Positions 49,279 through 58,191 of a DNA stretch of 64,000 nt are shown here, one piece after another (the first letter of the stretch is position 1; each line of letters begins with the position of its first letter). The stretch is from Stenotrophomonas oahuensis. GTDB taxonomy: Bacteria; Pseudomonadota; Gammaproteobacteria; Xanthomonadales; Xanthomonadaceae. Location: NCBI RefSeq assembly GCF_031834595.1, contig NZ_CP115541.1, positions 1,709,001 through 1,773,000 of the forward strand, written 5' to 3'. The notes beneath the pieces are model-generated. The model made no database searches. It saw only the letters and a list, made by a program, of their open reading frames with translations, and had not been told where the DNA came from. The translations under genes were made by a program, and so were the position numbers.

Positions 49279-49665
49279 ATGCGTGGGAAGACCATCGGGG
49301 ACCAGGAACTGGCCCTGCTGCAGTACATAGCGGAACAGGAAACGGCCAGTGTCGGCGAAGTGGCTGCCGGGTTCGGTGAGTCGCGCGGGCTGGCCCGCTC
49401 GACCGTGCTGACCATGATGGAACGCCTGCGCGGCAAGGCTTACCTGACCCGCGAGCAGGTCGACGGCGTGTACCGCTATGCCGCCACCGGCGAGCAGGAC
49501 ACGGTGGTGCAGGGCGCGGTGGCCAGCTTCGTGGAAAAGACCCTGCAGGGCTCGGTATCGCCCTTCGTGGCCTTCATGTCGCACAAGGCGGAAGTGAGTG
49601 ATCAGGAACTGGCTGAGCTGGAAGCCCTGGTGGCCCAGTTGCAGTCGCGTCGGCGGGAGGGCTGA
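49279..49665 (+). CDS. BlaI/MecI family transcriptional repressor
   Basis: 128 residues: a winged HTH (about 5-75, with GEVAAGFGESRGLARSTVLTMMERLRGKAYL) and a C-terminal dimerisation helix. It is the cleavable repressor type that works with BlaR1-like proteases: a signal activates the protease, which cuts the repressor and frees the promoter. Its partner gene starts 3 bp downstream, and two BlaI-like operators lie upstream, so autoregulation is very likely. ATG 49279 is used. Confidence 0.93.
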   Translation: MRGKTIGDQELALLQYIAEQETASVGEVAAGFGESRGLARSTVLTMMERLRGKAYLTREQVDGVYRYAATGEQDTVVQGAVASFVEKTLQGSVSPFVAFMSHKAEVSDQELAELEALVAQLQSRRREG

Positions 49666-49668
49666 GCG

Positions 49669-51507
49669 ATGGAAACGATGATGACCGAACTGCTGGTGCG
49701 GCTGGGTTGGACCAGCTTGCAGAGCGCCGTGCTGGTGGCGCTGGTGTGGGCGGTGTGCCGGTGGCTCCCACGACTGCCCGCCGCCACGCGCTGCCGCCTG
49801 TGGTGGCTGGTAGCGCTGCAGGCGGTGCTGGGGTTGGTGTGGAGCAGCCCGCTGGAATTGGCGGTGCTGCCGGCTCCTGACATCAACACCGCCGTGATGG
49901 CCGCGCAGCCGATGCTGCAGCAGGCAACGGCACTGGCCCCGATGGCGGTTGAAACTGCGCTGCCTTCCAGTTTCGCGCTGGTTCCGGCGGCAGACGCCCC
50001 GGCGTGGCCGCTGCTGGTGTTCGCACTGTGGGCGTCGGGCGTGCTGCTGATGCTGGTGCGCAGCGTACACGCCTACCGGCAGAGTCGCGCGCTGGTGCGC
50101 AATGCCGTCCCGTGCACTGACGATGGCCTGCAGCAGGCACTGCAACTGGCAGCCGAAGCGCATGGCCTGACGCGTGCGCCGCAGCTGAAGATTTCCGCGC
50201 AGATTCGTTCGCCGCAGCTGATCGGGCCGTGGAATCCGGTGCTGCTGCTGCCGGCGCACGAGCTGCCGACGATGGCCGCTGACGACCTGGATATGGCGCT
50301 GACCCATGAGCTGGTGCATCTGCAGCGCCGTGATCTGTGGTGGGGGCTGCTGCCGGCACTCGCGCAGCACCTGCTGTTCTTCCACCCGCTGGTGCACCTG
50401 GCGGCCCGCGAGTATTCGCTGGCCCGCGAGGAAGCCTGCGACAGCGCGGTGGTGGCCGGCCATGGGCACTGCCGCCATGACTACGGTCGCCTGCTGGTGC
50501 AGCTTGGTGTGGCTCCGCGCCCGGCGGTCGGCGTTGCAAGCGCGTCGCCGAACTTCCGCAGCCTGAAGCGACGTCTGCAGACCCTGCAACAGACCGGCAC
50601 GCTGCCGCGTGTGGTGTCGGTCGGGGTGACCGCCCTGTTCGTGCTGGTTGGCGTGGCTCCGCTGCGACTGGTGGCCGCCGTGCCGCTGCCACCACCCGCT
50701 CCGCCCGCACCGCCGGCGCTGGCCGCGCCCGCCGTTCCGGCCGCGCCGGCCGCGCCGGCTGCACCCGCAGCTCCTGCCGTGCGCGCCATGCCGGCACCGA
50801 GCGGTGTGCCGGCTCCTGCGCCTGCCCCGAAACCGGTCGCCGCTCCACGCCCACCGGTAGCGCCTGCAGCCCCGGCCGCCCCCCTGGCTCCTCCGGCACC
50901 GGACGCTGAGACGCGTTCCGTCACCCGGACCCACATGGTCACCACCGGTCGCCTGGATCTGTCGCACCAGCCGCCGCAGGCCTTCGTGCTGCTTGACCGG
51001 GAAAACAGTTTCTTCGTCGACGGTTCGATGGCCGACATCGAACAGGCCAAGCGCGATGCCAGTGGCAGCAACCGCGTGCTGTGGGCGCGGCGCGGCAACC
51101 AGCGCTATCTCATCAATGATCCGGCGTTGATGAAGTCACTCACCCTGGCGCAGCAGGAGGTCGCAAAGCTGGGACATGAGCAGGGGCTGCTCGGTACCCG
51201 TCAGGGTGAGCTGGGCAAGCGCATGGGCGAAATCTCCCTGCAGGCCAGCCGACAGGCGATGGCGTCACTGGATGCCGCCGAAATGGCCAACCAGGCCGCA
51301 CGCCACGCCAGCGCGCAGGTGGAGGCAGAAATGGCGACGGTCGGTGCGAAGCAGCAGCAGGCGCTGGCTCGCCAGCAGCAGGGTCTGGCGCGTGAGCAGC
51401 AGGCGCTGGCACAGCAGCAGAGCCAGGTGTCGGCGAAGATGGCGCGTGACATCCGCAGCGCGATTGATCAGGCCCTGGCCAACGGCACCGCGCAATCGTT
51501 GCGCTGA
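49669..51507 (+). CDS. BlaR1-like M56 metallopeptidase with an unusual periplasmic region
   Basis: 612 residues. The N-terminal half (1-340) is an M56 membrane protease with several helices and the zinc site HELVH in LTHELVHLQRRD; the Glu-rich follow-up EYSLAREEACDSAVV is the M56 third ligand. After the last helix (about 305-330), no penicillin-binding domain follows. Instead there is a Pro/Ala repeat (about 340-420), a short beta-like block (FVLLDRENSFFVDGSM) and a long Gln/Ala coiled coil (485-590). Probably senses an envelope signal other than beta-lactam and cleaves the adjacent repressor. Confidence 0.88.
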   Translation: METMMTELLVRLGWTSLQSAVLVALVWAVCRWLPRLPAATRCRLWWLVALQAVLGLVWSSPLELAVLPAPDINTAVMAAQPMLQQATALAPMAVETALPSSFALVPAADAPAWPLLVFALWASGVLLMLVRSVHAYRQSRALVRNAVPCTDDGLQQALQLAAEAHGLTRAPQLKISAQIRSPQLIGPWNPVLLLPAHELPTMAADDLDMALTHELVHLQRRDLWWGLLPALAQHLLFFHPLVHLAAREYSLAREEACDSAVVAGHGHCRHDYGRLLVQLGVAPRPAVGVASASPNFRSLKRRLQTLQQTGTLPRVVSVGVTALFVLVGVAPLRLVAAVPLPPPAPPAPPALAAPAVPAAPAAPAAPAAPAVRAMPAPSGVPAPAPAPKPVAAPRPPVAPAAPAAPLAPPAPDAETRSVTRTHMVTTGRLDLSHQPPQAFVLLDRENSFFVDGSMADIEQAKRDASGSNRVLWARRGNQRYLINDPALMKSLTLAQQEVAKLGHEQGLLGTRQGELGKRMGEISLQASRQAMASLDAAEMANQAARHASAQVEAEMATVGAKQQQALARQQQGLAREQQALAQQQSQVSAKMARDIRSAIDQALANGTAQSLR

Positions 51508-51520
51508 AGGGAGGGGGCGT

Positions 51521-51572
51521 GGTGACACGAATGACGTGTCACCACGGAGGTCGGGACGCGCCATGCGCGTCC
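51521..51572. repeat. Two palindromes after the M56 gene
   Basis: GGTGACACG-AATGA-CGTGTCACC (51521-51543) and GGACGCGC-CAT-GCGCGTCC (51554-51572) lie between the convergent M56 and I78-type genes and may end both transcripts. Confidence 0.6.
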
Positions 51573-51587
51573 GCGCGGTCCGAACGA

Positions 51588-51920
51588 TCAATTACACCCG
51601 ATGCGCTCGATCCGGTTCTGCGCATCCACATGGATGGTCAGACGGTCCTCGCGGAAATCCATGGTCACCGCCATGTTCGGCTTGACCACGCGCGCATGTT
51701 TGGCTCCGCTGTCCTTGACCGCCTTTTCCACCGTCGCCGCATCGGCGACCTTGCCGACCAGACCCTCCACGGCCTCGGGCCGGCACGGCGTAGGCGTGCT
51801 ACCCACCGGCACCGGGTCAACCACCGCCTGCGGCGGCTCTTCGGCATTGCTTTTGGGTGGCTGGCTGCAGGCAGCCAGGGGCAGTGCACAACTGACCAGC
51901 AGCAACAAAGAAAGGCGCAT
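51588..51920 (-). CDS. I78-type protease inhibitor-like lipoprotein 3
   Basis: 110 residues with lipobox ALPLAAC. The domain (about 45-110) shares the TPCRPEAVEGLVGK start, DFREDRLTIHVDAQNRI and terminal GCN with the two I78-like proteins at 44767 and 46393. Convergent with the M56 protease gene. Probably an exported serine-protease inhibitor; the target is unknown. Confidence 0.78.
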   Translation of the reverse strand: MRLSLLLLVSCALPLAACSQPPKSNAEEPPQAVVDPVPVGSTPTPCRPEAVEGLVGKVADAATVEKAVKDSGAKHARVVKPNMAVTMDFREDRLTIHVDAQNRIERIGCN

Positions 51921-51998
51921 GGCAAGCTCCTACAAGGTGGTGGTGCGCACAGCATGCACCGCCCTGGCTGCACCTGATGTCAACAGCATCGCGATCCC

Positions 51999-52112
51999 GT
52001 AGTGCCGGGCCTTGCCCGGCACCGAAGCGCCCGCGAAAGGCCAGCCTCTGTAGAGCCGGGCTTGCCCGGCTGCGGGTCGGTGCGGAAAGCAGCCGGGCAA
52101 GCCCGGCTCTAC
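51999..52112. repeat. Cluster of three SMAG palindromes
   Basis: Units at 51999-52022 (forward), 52050-52073 (forward) and 52089-52112 (reverse), all with a CCGGGC/GCCCGG core, lie in the gap between the lipoprotein and nuclease genes. Confidence 0.9.
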
Positions 52113-52138
52113 AGGCGTACCCGCCAGCGGCCGGATAT

Positions 52139-53197
52139 CTACGACTGCAGCGCCAGCGTTTCCCGCTCGCGCTGCTCCTCGGCTACCAGCCGCAGCATCA
52201 GCTGGGCCAGGGTCACCACGTCCTGGTGGTTGTGCTCGGCGACGCGGCGCAGATTCACCGCGCTGCCGCCGCGCAGGTAGTTCAGCCACGCCGCTGGCGC
52301 TTCCGAGCCGGGCAGGTCGTCCTCGCGCACGATCTGCAGCAGTTGCCGCTCGATGGTGGCCAAGCGGCAGTTCTCCCAGGTGCCGCGATAGCGGCGTCGG
52401 GTCGGGAACAGCAGGTCCACATGGTCCAGCGCACTGATCGGTTCGCGCTGACGCGCCAACCGGTACCGGGTCTTCAGCAGCGGTGCGTCGTAACACCGCC
52501 CGTTGTAGCTGCAGAAGACCGTGGACGGCTGCAGCCAGCTGGCGAAGGTGCGCAGCATCGCGGTTTCCGCGGCCATGGTGGTCATCAGCAGCTGGCGGAT
52601 GCGCAGGCCGGTGCCGCGCCCGGCATCGTGGTGCCAATCCGCGGCACCGATCATGAACGCGCGCGTGCCAGTACCGCCGGCCAGACCGGTGGTTTCGGTA
52701 TCGAAGAACAACAGATCCTGCGGCTGCACGGCTTCGCCTTCGCGGCGCGCGAATGCCAACGAAAGCGGCGCAGTGGGAATGGCCTGTGGCAGGAAGGCTT
52801 CAATCAGGAACAGTCCGTCGGCGATCTGCTCGCCCGGCACGTGACGGTCCTGTTCGGATGCGCGCGGACGTGCGCTGGCAGTTCCGCGCTCGCGCAGACC
52901 GAGCAGGCGATGCAGACCGCCGACATCTGGTTTGCGCAGTGCGGGTGCGGGTGCGGGTGCCGCGGGGGCGGCCGGCGGTGCGGCAACGCCGGTCGGCTTG
53001 TGCTTGATCTCCTGATCGACCCAGGCAAATACGGAATCCGGCGCAGGCTTGCGCGCACGCGCCTCATTGGCCGCCGGCGGCAAGGCAGGTTCCGCTGCAG
53101 GCGACGTTGGTGCGGGCGTGGACGCCGATGGCGACGCCTGCGTGGCATCACCGGCCTGTCGCCGCAGCAGGCGCAGCTTGTCCAGGCTCAGGCTCAA
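52139..53197 (-). CDS. RNase H-like exonuclease, MrfB/YprB-like
   Basis: 352 residues from a TTG start that overlaps the helicase stop (TTGA). An Ala/Pro-rich N-terminal tail is followed by a DEDD-type nuclease domain: LLFFDTETTGL (Asp, Glu), FCSYNGRCYDAPLL (Asp) and AEHNHQDVVTL (His/Asp). In Bacillus, MrfB (YprB) is the nuclease partner of helicase MrfA in repairing mitomycin-type damage. The same order and coupling here supports that pairing, though the N-terminal tail differs. Confidence 0.88.
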   Translation of the reverse strand: MSLSLDKLRLLRRQAGDATQASPSASTPAPTSPAAEPALPPAANEARARKPAPDSVFAWVDQEIKHKPTGVAAPPAAPAAPAPAPALRKPDVGGLHRLLGLRERGTASARPRASEQDRHVPGEQIADGLFLIEAFLPQAIPTAPLSLAFARREGEAVQPQDLLFFDTETTGLAGGTGTRAFMIGAADWHHDAGRGTGLRIRQLLMTTMAAETAMLRTFASWLQPSTVFCSYNGRCYDAPLLKTRYRLARQREPISALDHVDLLFPTRRRYRGTWENCRLATIERQLLQIVREDDLPGSEAPAAWLNYLRGGSAVNLRRVAEHNHQDVVTLAQLMLRLVAEEQRERETLALQS

Positions 53198-55668
53198 AAC
53201 GGCACGACCTCCACGTCAGCGTGGTGTGCTGCGTCGGGCAACGCCTGCGCATCGAACAGGTCCAGTACTTTCAGGGCCAGCGCCTTGGGGGTGGTTGCGT
53301 CTTCTTCCTGACCGGCCAGCACCGGCCCCACGCAGGCCGGGCAGCCGGCGCGGCAGTCGCAGCGCTGCACCAGCTCGCGTGCGCGCAGCAGCAGTTCGGC
53401 CTGTCGCGTCCACAACGGCTCGCTCAGGCCCACGCCGCCGGGGAAGTTGTCGTACAGGTACACCGTGGGTACGAACTGCTGCTGCAGTTCAATCGCACTG
53501 GCATCGAACTCGGCACCGCGCAACTGGCCGCGGCCGCTCTGGTCGGCCACCGCGAACCACGCACCGTCTCCGTTGCCCACCGCCTTCTGCAGGTCGCGGG
53601 CATCGGCCATCACCGCCACCGTGGCCACGATGTGCAGGGCGTAGGCCGCGCCCAGGAACCCATCCAACGCTTCCTGTTTTGAATCGAATGCAGTCAGCAG
53701 CAACGCCTGCGGCAGCTGCCACCACACCGCCGTGGTGTGCAGTTCCTGATCGGGCAAATTGACCGGGCCGTAGCCGATGTTCTCGTGCGTGTAGTAGCGG
53801 ATCTTCTTGTAGCCGGCCACGCGCCGCACCACATGTACTTCGCCGTGGTGTGAATCGCCACGACCGGCCACGCAGCCGTCAAAGCGGTCCAGCACCTTGA
53901 GCTTGGTGAAGTCGATGCTGTCGGTGTAGTAATCCACATGGGTTCGGGTGACGTAGGCCTTGCGGCCTTCCCAGTCCAGTCGTTCCACCTGGTAAGGCGT
54001 GGACTGCACCATATGGATCGCGCCTTCGTACAGGGTCAGCGCGGCAGCGGAGTAGTCGACTTCGGCGATGATCTGCTGCTTGCCGTCGCTACGGTCCACC
54101 ACCACGAAGTTGCCGTCGGCCACCGAACGCAGGCTGACCGCGTTGGCCGGGTAGCTGTCGGCAATCCACTCCCAGCGGTCGCCCTCATGATGCACCACTT
54201 CGGTTTCCGCCAGAGCCTCCAGGAACACCAGCGGATCGATCGGACCGAACGGGTCGCCGGCCAGGAACGGCAGTTCGAACGCGGCGCAACGGATGTGGTC
54301 GAACAGGATCAGCGGCTGGTCCGGTGCGATACGCGCATGCTCCGGCGAGGCGTCGGCAAAGAAATCAGGGTGCCGCACCACGTACTGGTCCAGTGGCTGC
54401 GAACTGGCCACCATCACGCCCAGCGCGGGCTGCTGGCGGCGACCGGCGCGGCCGAAGCGCTGCCAGGTCGCGGCCACGCTGCCGGGGTAGCCGTTGAGCA
54501 CCACCACGTCCAGGCTGCCGATATCCACGCCCAGCTCCAGCGCCGAGGTGCTGACGATGCCGTCAATGTTGCCGGCGCGCATCGCGCGTTCGGTCTCACG
54601 ACGTTCGGTCGGCAGATAGCCGCCACGGTAGGCGCGGATGCGCGCGGGCTTGCGCGGGTCGTGGTCGAAGATGTCTTTCAGGTACTTGGTCAGCACTTCG
54701 ACCATCAACCGGCTCTGCGCGAAGATCAGTGTCTTCAGGCCGGACTTGATCGCAATGCGCGCGATGCGGTTGCTCTGCGAACGCGCCGAGGCCCTCAAGC
54801 CCAGGTCGGCGTTGACCACCGGCGGGTTCCACAGCAGCACATGCTTGGGGCCACTGGGCGCACCGGATTCGGTGATCGCAGTGACCGGTGCCTCGATCAG
54901 CCCTTCCGCATGCGCCTTGGGGTTGCCGATGGTCGCCGAGCACAGAATGAACTGCGGCTCCACGCCGTAGAACGCACAGATGCGCTTGAGCCGGCGCAGC
55001 ACGTTGGTGACATGACTGCCGAACACGCCGCGGTAGGTATGGACTTCGTCGATGACCACATAGCGCAGGTTCTCGAAGAACTGCGCCCATTTGGTGTGAT
55101 GCGGCAGGATGGCCTGGTGCAGCATGTCCGGGTTGGAGACCACGATGTCGCCGTGCAGGCGGATCGCCTGCCGCGCATCGCCCGGGGTGTCGCCGTCGAA
55201 GGTAAAGGCTTTGACGCCGAGATCGCCGGCGCGGTTCAACTCCAGCAGCTCGGCGACCTGGTCCTGGGCCAGCGCCTTGGTCGGGAACAGGTACAGGGCC
55301 TTGGCATTGCCCTGCATGGCCGCACTGACCACCGGCAGGGTGTAGCACAGCGATTTGCCGCTGGCGGTCGGGGTGACGATGGCGACGTGCTCGCCGCGCT
55401 GGGTGGCGTCCCAGGCTTCGGCCTGGTGGCTGTACAGCTGCTCGATGCCGCGCGCCTTCAATGCGGCGGTGAGCGCGGCGGGCACATCGGCCGGAATCGG
55501 CGCGTAGCGGCCCTCGCGACCGGGAATCGTAAAGCTGCCGGTGATGCGGTCGGCATAGCGCCGTTGCAGCCGTGCGGTCAGCAGCGCGCCATCCCGCGAG
55601 GGCAACCCCTCGGTGGTGGACAACCGGCGCTCGGCGTCTTCGGTGCGCTTGGCGAGTTCGTAGGCCAT
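53194..55668 (-). CDS. DEAD/DEAH-box helicase with C-terminal zinc region, MrfA/YprA-like
   Basis: 824 residues from the ATG at 55668 (an upstream ATG at 55716 is possible). Motifs in order: YSHQAEAWD (Q-type), TPTASGKSLCY (Walker A), VIDEVHTYRG (DEVH), LCSATIGNP, LELGVDIG and QRFGRAGRR. The C-terminal half is a DUF1998/MZB-like region ending in CDCRAGCPAC, a four-cysteine metal site. This matches MrfA, a 3'-5' DNA helicase of interstrand-type damage repair. It is translationally coupled to the nuclease gene. Confidence 0.92.
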   Translation of the reverse strand: MAYELAKRTEDAERRLSTTEGLPSRDGALLTARLQRRYADRITGSFTIPGREGRYAPIPADVPAALTAALKARGIEQLYSHQAEAWDATQRGEHVAIVTPTASGKSLCYTLPVVSAAMQGNAKALYLFPTKALAQDQVAELLELNRAGDLGVKAFTFDGDTPGDARQAIRLHGDIVVSNPDMLHQAILPHHTKWAQFFENLRYVVIDEVHTYRGVFGSHVTNVLRRLKRICAFYGVEPQFILCSATIGNPKAHAEGLIEAPVTAITESGAPSGPKHVLLWNPPVVNADLGLRASARSQSNRIARIAIKSGLKTLIFAQSRLMVEVLTKYLKDIFDHDPRKPARIRAYRGGYLPTERRETERAMRAGNIDGIVSTSALELGVDIGSLDVVVLNGYPGSVAATWQRFGRAGRRQQPALGVMVASSQPLDQYVVRHPDFFADASPEHARIAPDQPLILFDHIRCAAFELPFLAGDPFGPIDPLVFLEALAETEVVHHEGDRWEWIADSYPANAVSLRSVADGNFVVVDRSDGKQQIIAEVDYSAAALTLYEGAIHMVQSTPYQVERLDWEGRKAYVTRTHVDYYTDSIDFTKLKVLDRFDGCVAGRGDSHHGEVHVVRRVAGYKKIRYYTHENIGYGPVNLPDQELHTTAVWWQLPQALLLTAFDSKQEALDGFLGAAYALHIVATVAVMADARDLQKAVGNGDGAWFAVADQSGRGQLRGAEFDASAIELQQQFVPTVYLYDNFPGGVGLSEPLWTRQAELLLRARELVQRCDCRAGCPACVGPVLAGQEEDATTPKALALKVLDLFDAQALPDAAHHADVEVVPF

Positions 55669-55756
55669 GGAAAAACGGTCTGCAAAGGACAGCAGATAAG
55701 CATATCGTCGTCTCATATCCCGAGACACCGCTGCCTCGGCTTGCGGCGCGCCTCCG

Positions 55757-55780
55757 GCAGCGCCGGCCGTTGGCCGGCCC
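55757..55780 (+). repeat. Diverged SMAG-like palindrome (GCAG head)
   Basis: GCAGCGCCGGCC-GTT-GGCCGGCCC: the normal core, but the head is GCAG instead of GTAG. Confidence 0.65.
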
Positions 55781-55884
55781 ACGCGGTGCCTGCATCCACG
55801 TGAGCTGAAGCATTCATAAAAAACGAAATCTGAAGCCCCCATCCGTATCCTTGCTCGAGGATGCAAGGTCACGGAGCGGCAGAA

Positions 55885-56343
55885 GTGGCAACACGTGCAA
55901 TTCAGGCAATAGCATTGGCCAGCGCGCTACTGGTCGGCACAGCACATGCCCAATCGCCGCCTGTCACCCCACCGGTCGAACCGCCAGCGGCCACAGCGAC
56001 CACACCGGCGGCCAATAACGACAACGTCACCACCCTCGGCGAAGTCCGCGCCGTCAAACCCGAAGACGAGCCGCTGGACCTGTACCGCTTCAAGAACCCG
56101 GTGCAGCCCGCCCCGAACCGCTTCAGCCGCACCTGGAGCGAGCCGCCATCCCCGGAACAGGTCAGCCTGAGTGGCGGCTACCTGATGATGGGCATCAACG
56201 CCGCCCTCGGCGCAGCCGGCAAGGGCATCCACAAGCTGACCGGCGGCCGCGACCAGATCCAGTCGGCCACCGCCCGCCCGCCACCCGAGCTGACCGAAGC
56301 GCAGCAGCAGCGCGCCCTGCAGCATCAGGACGGCACGCCGTAG
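55885..56343 (+). CDS. Exported protein of unknown function
   Basis: 152 residues from a GTG start 8 nt after GGAG; an ATG at 55861 is an alternative but has no spaced ribosome site. A signal peptide (QAIALASALLVGTAHAQ) is followed by a Pro/Thr-rich linker, a DEPLDLYRFKNPVQPAPNRF segment and a Gly-rich hydrophobic stretch (YLMMGINAALGAAGKGI). No family is recognised. Its TAG stop lies in a SMAG palindrome. Convergent with the BatA-type operon. Confidence 0.72.
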   Translation: MATRAIQAIALASALLVGTAHAQSPPVTPPVEPPAATATTPAANNDNVTTLGEVRAVKPEDEPLDLYRFKNPVQPAPNRFSRTWSEPPSPEQVSLSGGYLMMGINAALGAAGKGIHKLTGGRDQIQSATARPPPELTEAQQQRALQHQDGTP

Positions 56344-56363
56344 AGCCGGGCTTGCCCGGCTGC
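56340..56363 (+). repeat. SMAG palindrome overlapping a stop codon
   Basis: GTAGAGCCGGGC-TTG-CCCGGCTGC; TAG 56341-56343 ends the upstream gene. It sits 2 bp from the stop of the convergent operon. Confidence 0.9.
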
Positions 56364-56364
56364 T

Positions 56365-58191
56365 TTAAACGGCCGGTCGCCGTCGCTCCAACCACCACAG
56401 CAGCCCTGCCACGGCGACGAACGCCAGCAGCCAGGGCCAACGCGGGCCGGGGACCGGCACAGGCGAACCCGAGGGGGCTGCGCCGGCCCGCGTGAGTCGC
56501 TGTGCCGTGGTCTGCCGCACCTGCTGGCGATGCAATGACGCCGCGCCTGCCGGATCAAACACGTAGACCGACTGCGCTGCCTCACCCTGCTTCAGTTGAT
56601 GCCAACCGGCGGCGGTGGGCCAGTAGCCCGCGCAGCGCTGCCTGCCGCTGGCCGGATCGATCTGCAACGTCACCTTGCCACCTTGCGGATCAATCATCTG
56701 CGCGCCGTCGGTGACCTGGCAGATCGACATACGCTCGCCAGACCACGGCGTGGTCGCTTCGACACGCGCCGCAACGTCGGCTGGTAGAGCACGCGCCACC
56801 TGTGCGAACACCGACGACCACAGTTCGGCATAACGATCATCGCGACCGGCCAGCACCAGCCGGTAGCTGTCGCTGATCGGCAGCACGGCCACGCGCCCGC
56901 GTCCCACGCTGCGCCAACCGCCCACGGGCTGACCCTTGGCATCCTGCAGCATCGCTTCCGCGCCGGAGGTGCTTGCGTCGAACCGCTCCAGCGTCGGTGG
57001 CACGCTGCTGTGCGAGGCGGCATTGGCTTCATCGATGTAGGCGGTGCTGTCAGTCGCGGCGCGTGCCGGCCCTCGTCTCGCCTGCAGCAGCGAACCTTCC
57101 GGGTCGGAGGGCAAGCTGAGCGGTGCCGCGCGCGTGCCGCCGCTGACCGCCACGCCCCAGCTGCGCAATGTCTGCCGCGCGCTGTCGCTCAACGGACCAC
57201 TGCTGCGAACCAGAACGCCGAGCCCATCGCGCAGGGCCTGCTGGATCAGACTGCGCTGTGACGCGCCCAATGCTGTGACACTGCGCTCGTCGAGCACCAG
57301 CACATCCGTGGCGGCCAAACGCGCCGCCGTCAGCGCTACCGGTGCATCACCGAGCATCACCCCACCGCCGGCACTTGCCTGCATCTGCACGGTCAAGCCG
57401 GTGTCGGTGGCCCAGCGCCGCAGGTACTTCCATTCCGGGCCCGGCGCGGCCGCCAGCATCAGCACGCGCGGTGCCGGCTGGGCCACGGTCTGCAGCGGCA
57501 CCGGCACGCTGTCCACGGTGTGCTGCTGGGCATCGAGCAGGCGCAGGGTGAATTCGCTGCGGCCGGCGTCGCGGGCGCTGCCTTGCAACCGGACGTTGCC
57601 CTTCGCATCGAGCGGTGCGCGATCCACCACCACGCCGGCCGGATCCAGCAGTTCGGCGCGTGCGTTGGCGACATCCTGCGCGCGCGCGTCAACGGCGAAC
57701 AATCCGCCCGGAGCGGTGATCGCCGGGGGCTGCAGGTCCACCCAGCCGCGTGGGGCGGGCGCAGGTTGAAGGGTGACGTGCGCGGGCAGCGCGGTGTCGC
57801 GGTCACGTGCGGCCAGGCCGTCGCCGACCAGGGTCAGGGTGCTGCTGCCCGGGTGTTGGCGCAGGGCGCTGGCGAGGTCGGGCGCATGCGGAGTGCCGGC
57901 GGGGGCGTTGGCTTCCGGCAGGGCGATGACCGTGGCGTTGGGGGGAAGGGTGCCCGCCGAGCTGGCGTTTGCGGTCAGTACGACCAGGTGGCCGGCCTCT
58001 GCATTGCGGGTGGGCGGTTGCAGGGTGAAGTAGAGGAGGGCGGCGGCCAGGGCCTGCAGGAGGAGCAGGATGGGTAGGCGTAGACGGTTACGCGCGGAGA
58101 GCAGCCGGGCAGAGCCCGGCTCTACGAGGCGAAGGCTTGCGGTGAGGACAATGACGACAAGCGCGAGGGCGATCCAGAGGGAAGTGCTCAT
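56365..58191 (-). CDS. Large membrane-anchored periplasmic protein of the MoxR/BatA operon
   Basis: 608 residues from the ATG at 58191 (4-nt overlap with the upstream gene). Two N-terminal helices (about 5-20 and 37-56) and one C-terminal helix (about 580-600) flank a large periplasmic part. The middle section (RVLMLAAAPGPEWKYLRRW, TDVLVLDERS) resembles the glutamine-amidotransferase-like fold seen in such operons. Residues just after the first helix (EPGSARLLSA) are the translation of a SMAG unit. Function unknown; probably envelope maintenance. Confidence 0.78.
   Translation of the reverse strand: MSTSLWIALALVVIVLTASLRLVEPGSARLLSARNRLRLPILLLLQALAAALLYFTLQPPTRNAEAGHLVVLTANASSAGTLPPNATVIALPEANAPAGTPHAPDLASALRQHPGSSTLTLVGDGLAARDRDTALPAHVTLQPAPAPRGWVDLQPPAITAPGGLFAVDARAQDVANARAELLDPAGVVVDRAPLDAKGNVRLQGSARDAGRSEFTLRLLDAQQHTVDSVPVPLQTVAQPAPRVLMLAAAPGPEWKYLRRWATDTGLTVQMQASAGGGVMLGDAPVALTAARLAATDVLVLDERSVTALGASQRSLIQQALRDGLGVLVRSSGPLSDSARQTLRSWGVAVSGGTRAAPLSLPSDPEGSLLQARRGPARAATDSTAYIDEANAASHSSVPPTLERFDASTSGAEAMLQDAKGQPVGGWRSVGRGRVAVLPISDSYRLVLAGRDDRYAELWSSVFAQVARALPADVAARVEATTPWSGERMSICQVTDGAQMIDPQGGKVTLQIDPASGRQRCAGYWPTAAGWHQLKQGEAAQSVYVFDPAGAASLHRQQVRQTTAQRLTRAGAAPSGSPVPVPGPRWPWLLAFVAVAGLLWWLERRRPAV
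58101..58125 (-). repeat. SMAG palindrome inside a membrane-protein gene
   Basis: GCAGCCGGGC-AGA-GCCCGGCTCTAC on the plus strand, within codons about 23-31 of the 56365-58191 gene, between two transmembrane helices. Confidence 0.88.

Noticed and set aside
51999..52112. Possible CRISPR-like array
   Set aside because: Three repeats in mixed orientation with unequal short spacers, each palindromic and GTAG-headed; this is a SMAG cluster and no cas gene is near.
53938..55803. 621-codon frame antisense to the MrfA-like helicase
   Set aside because: Contained in a gene with a full set of helicase motifs; the antisense product has no domain.
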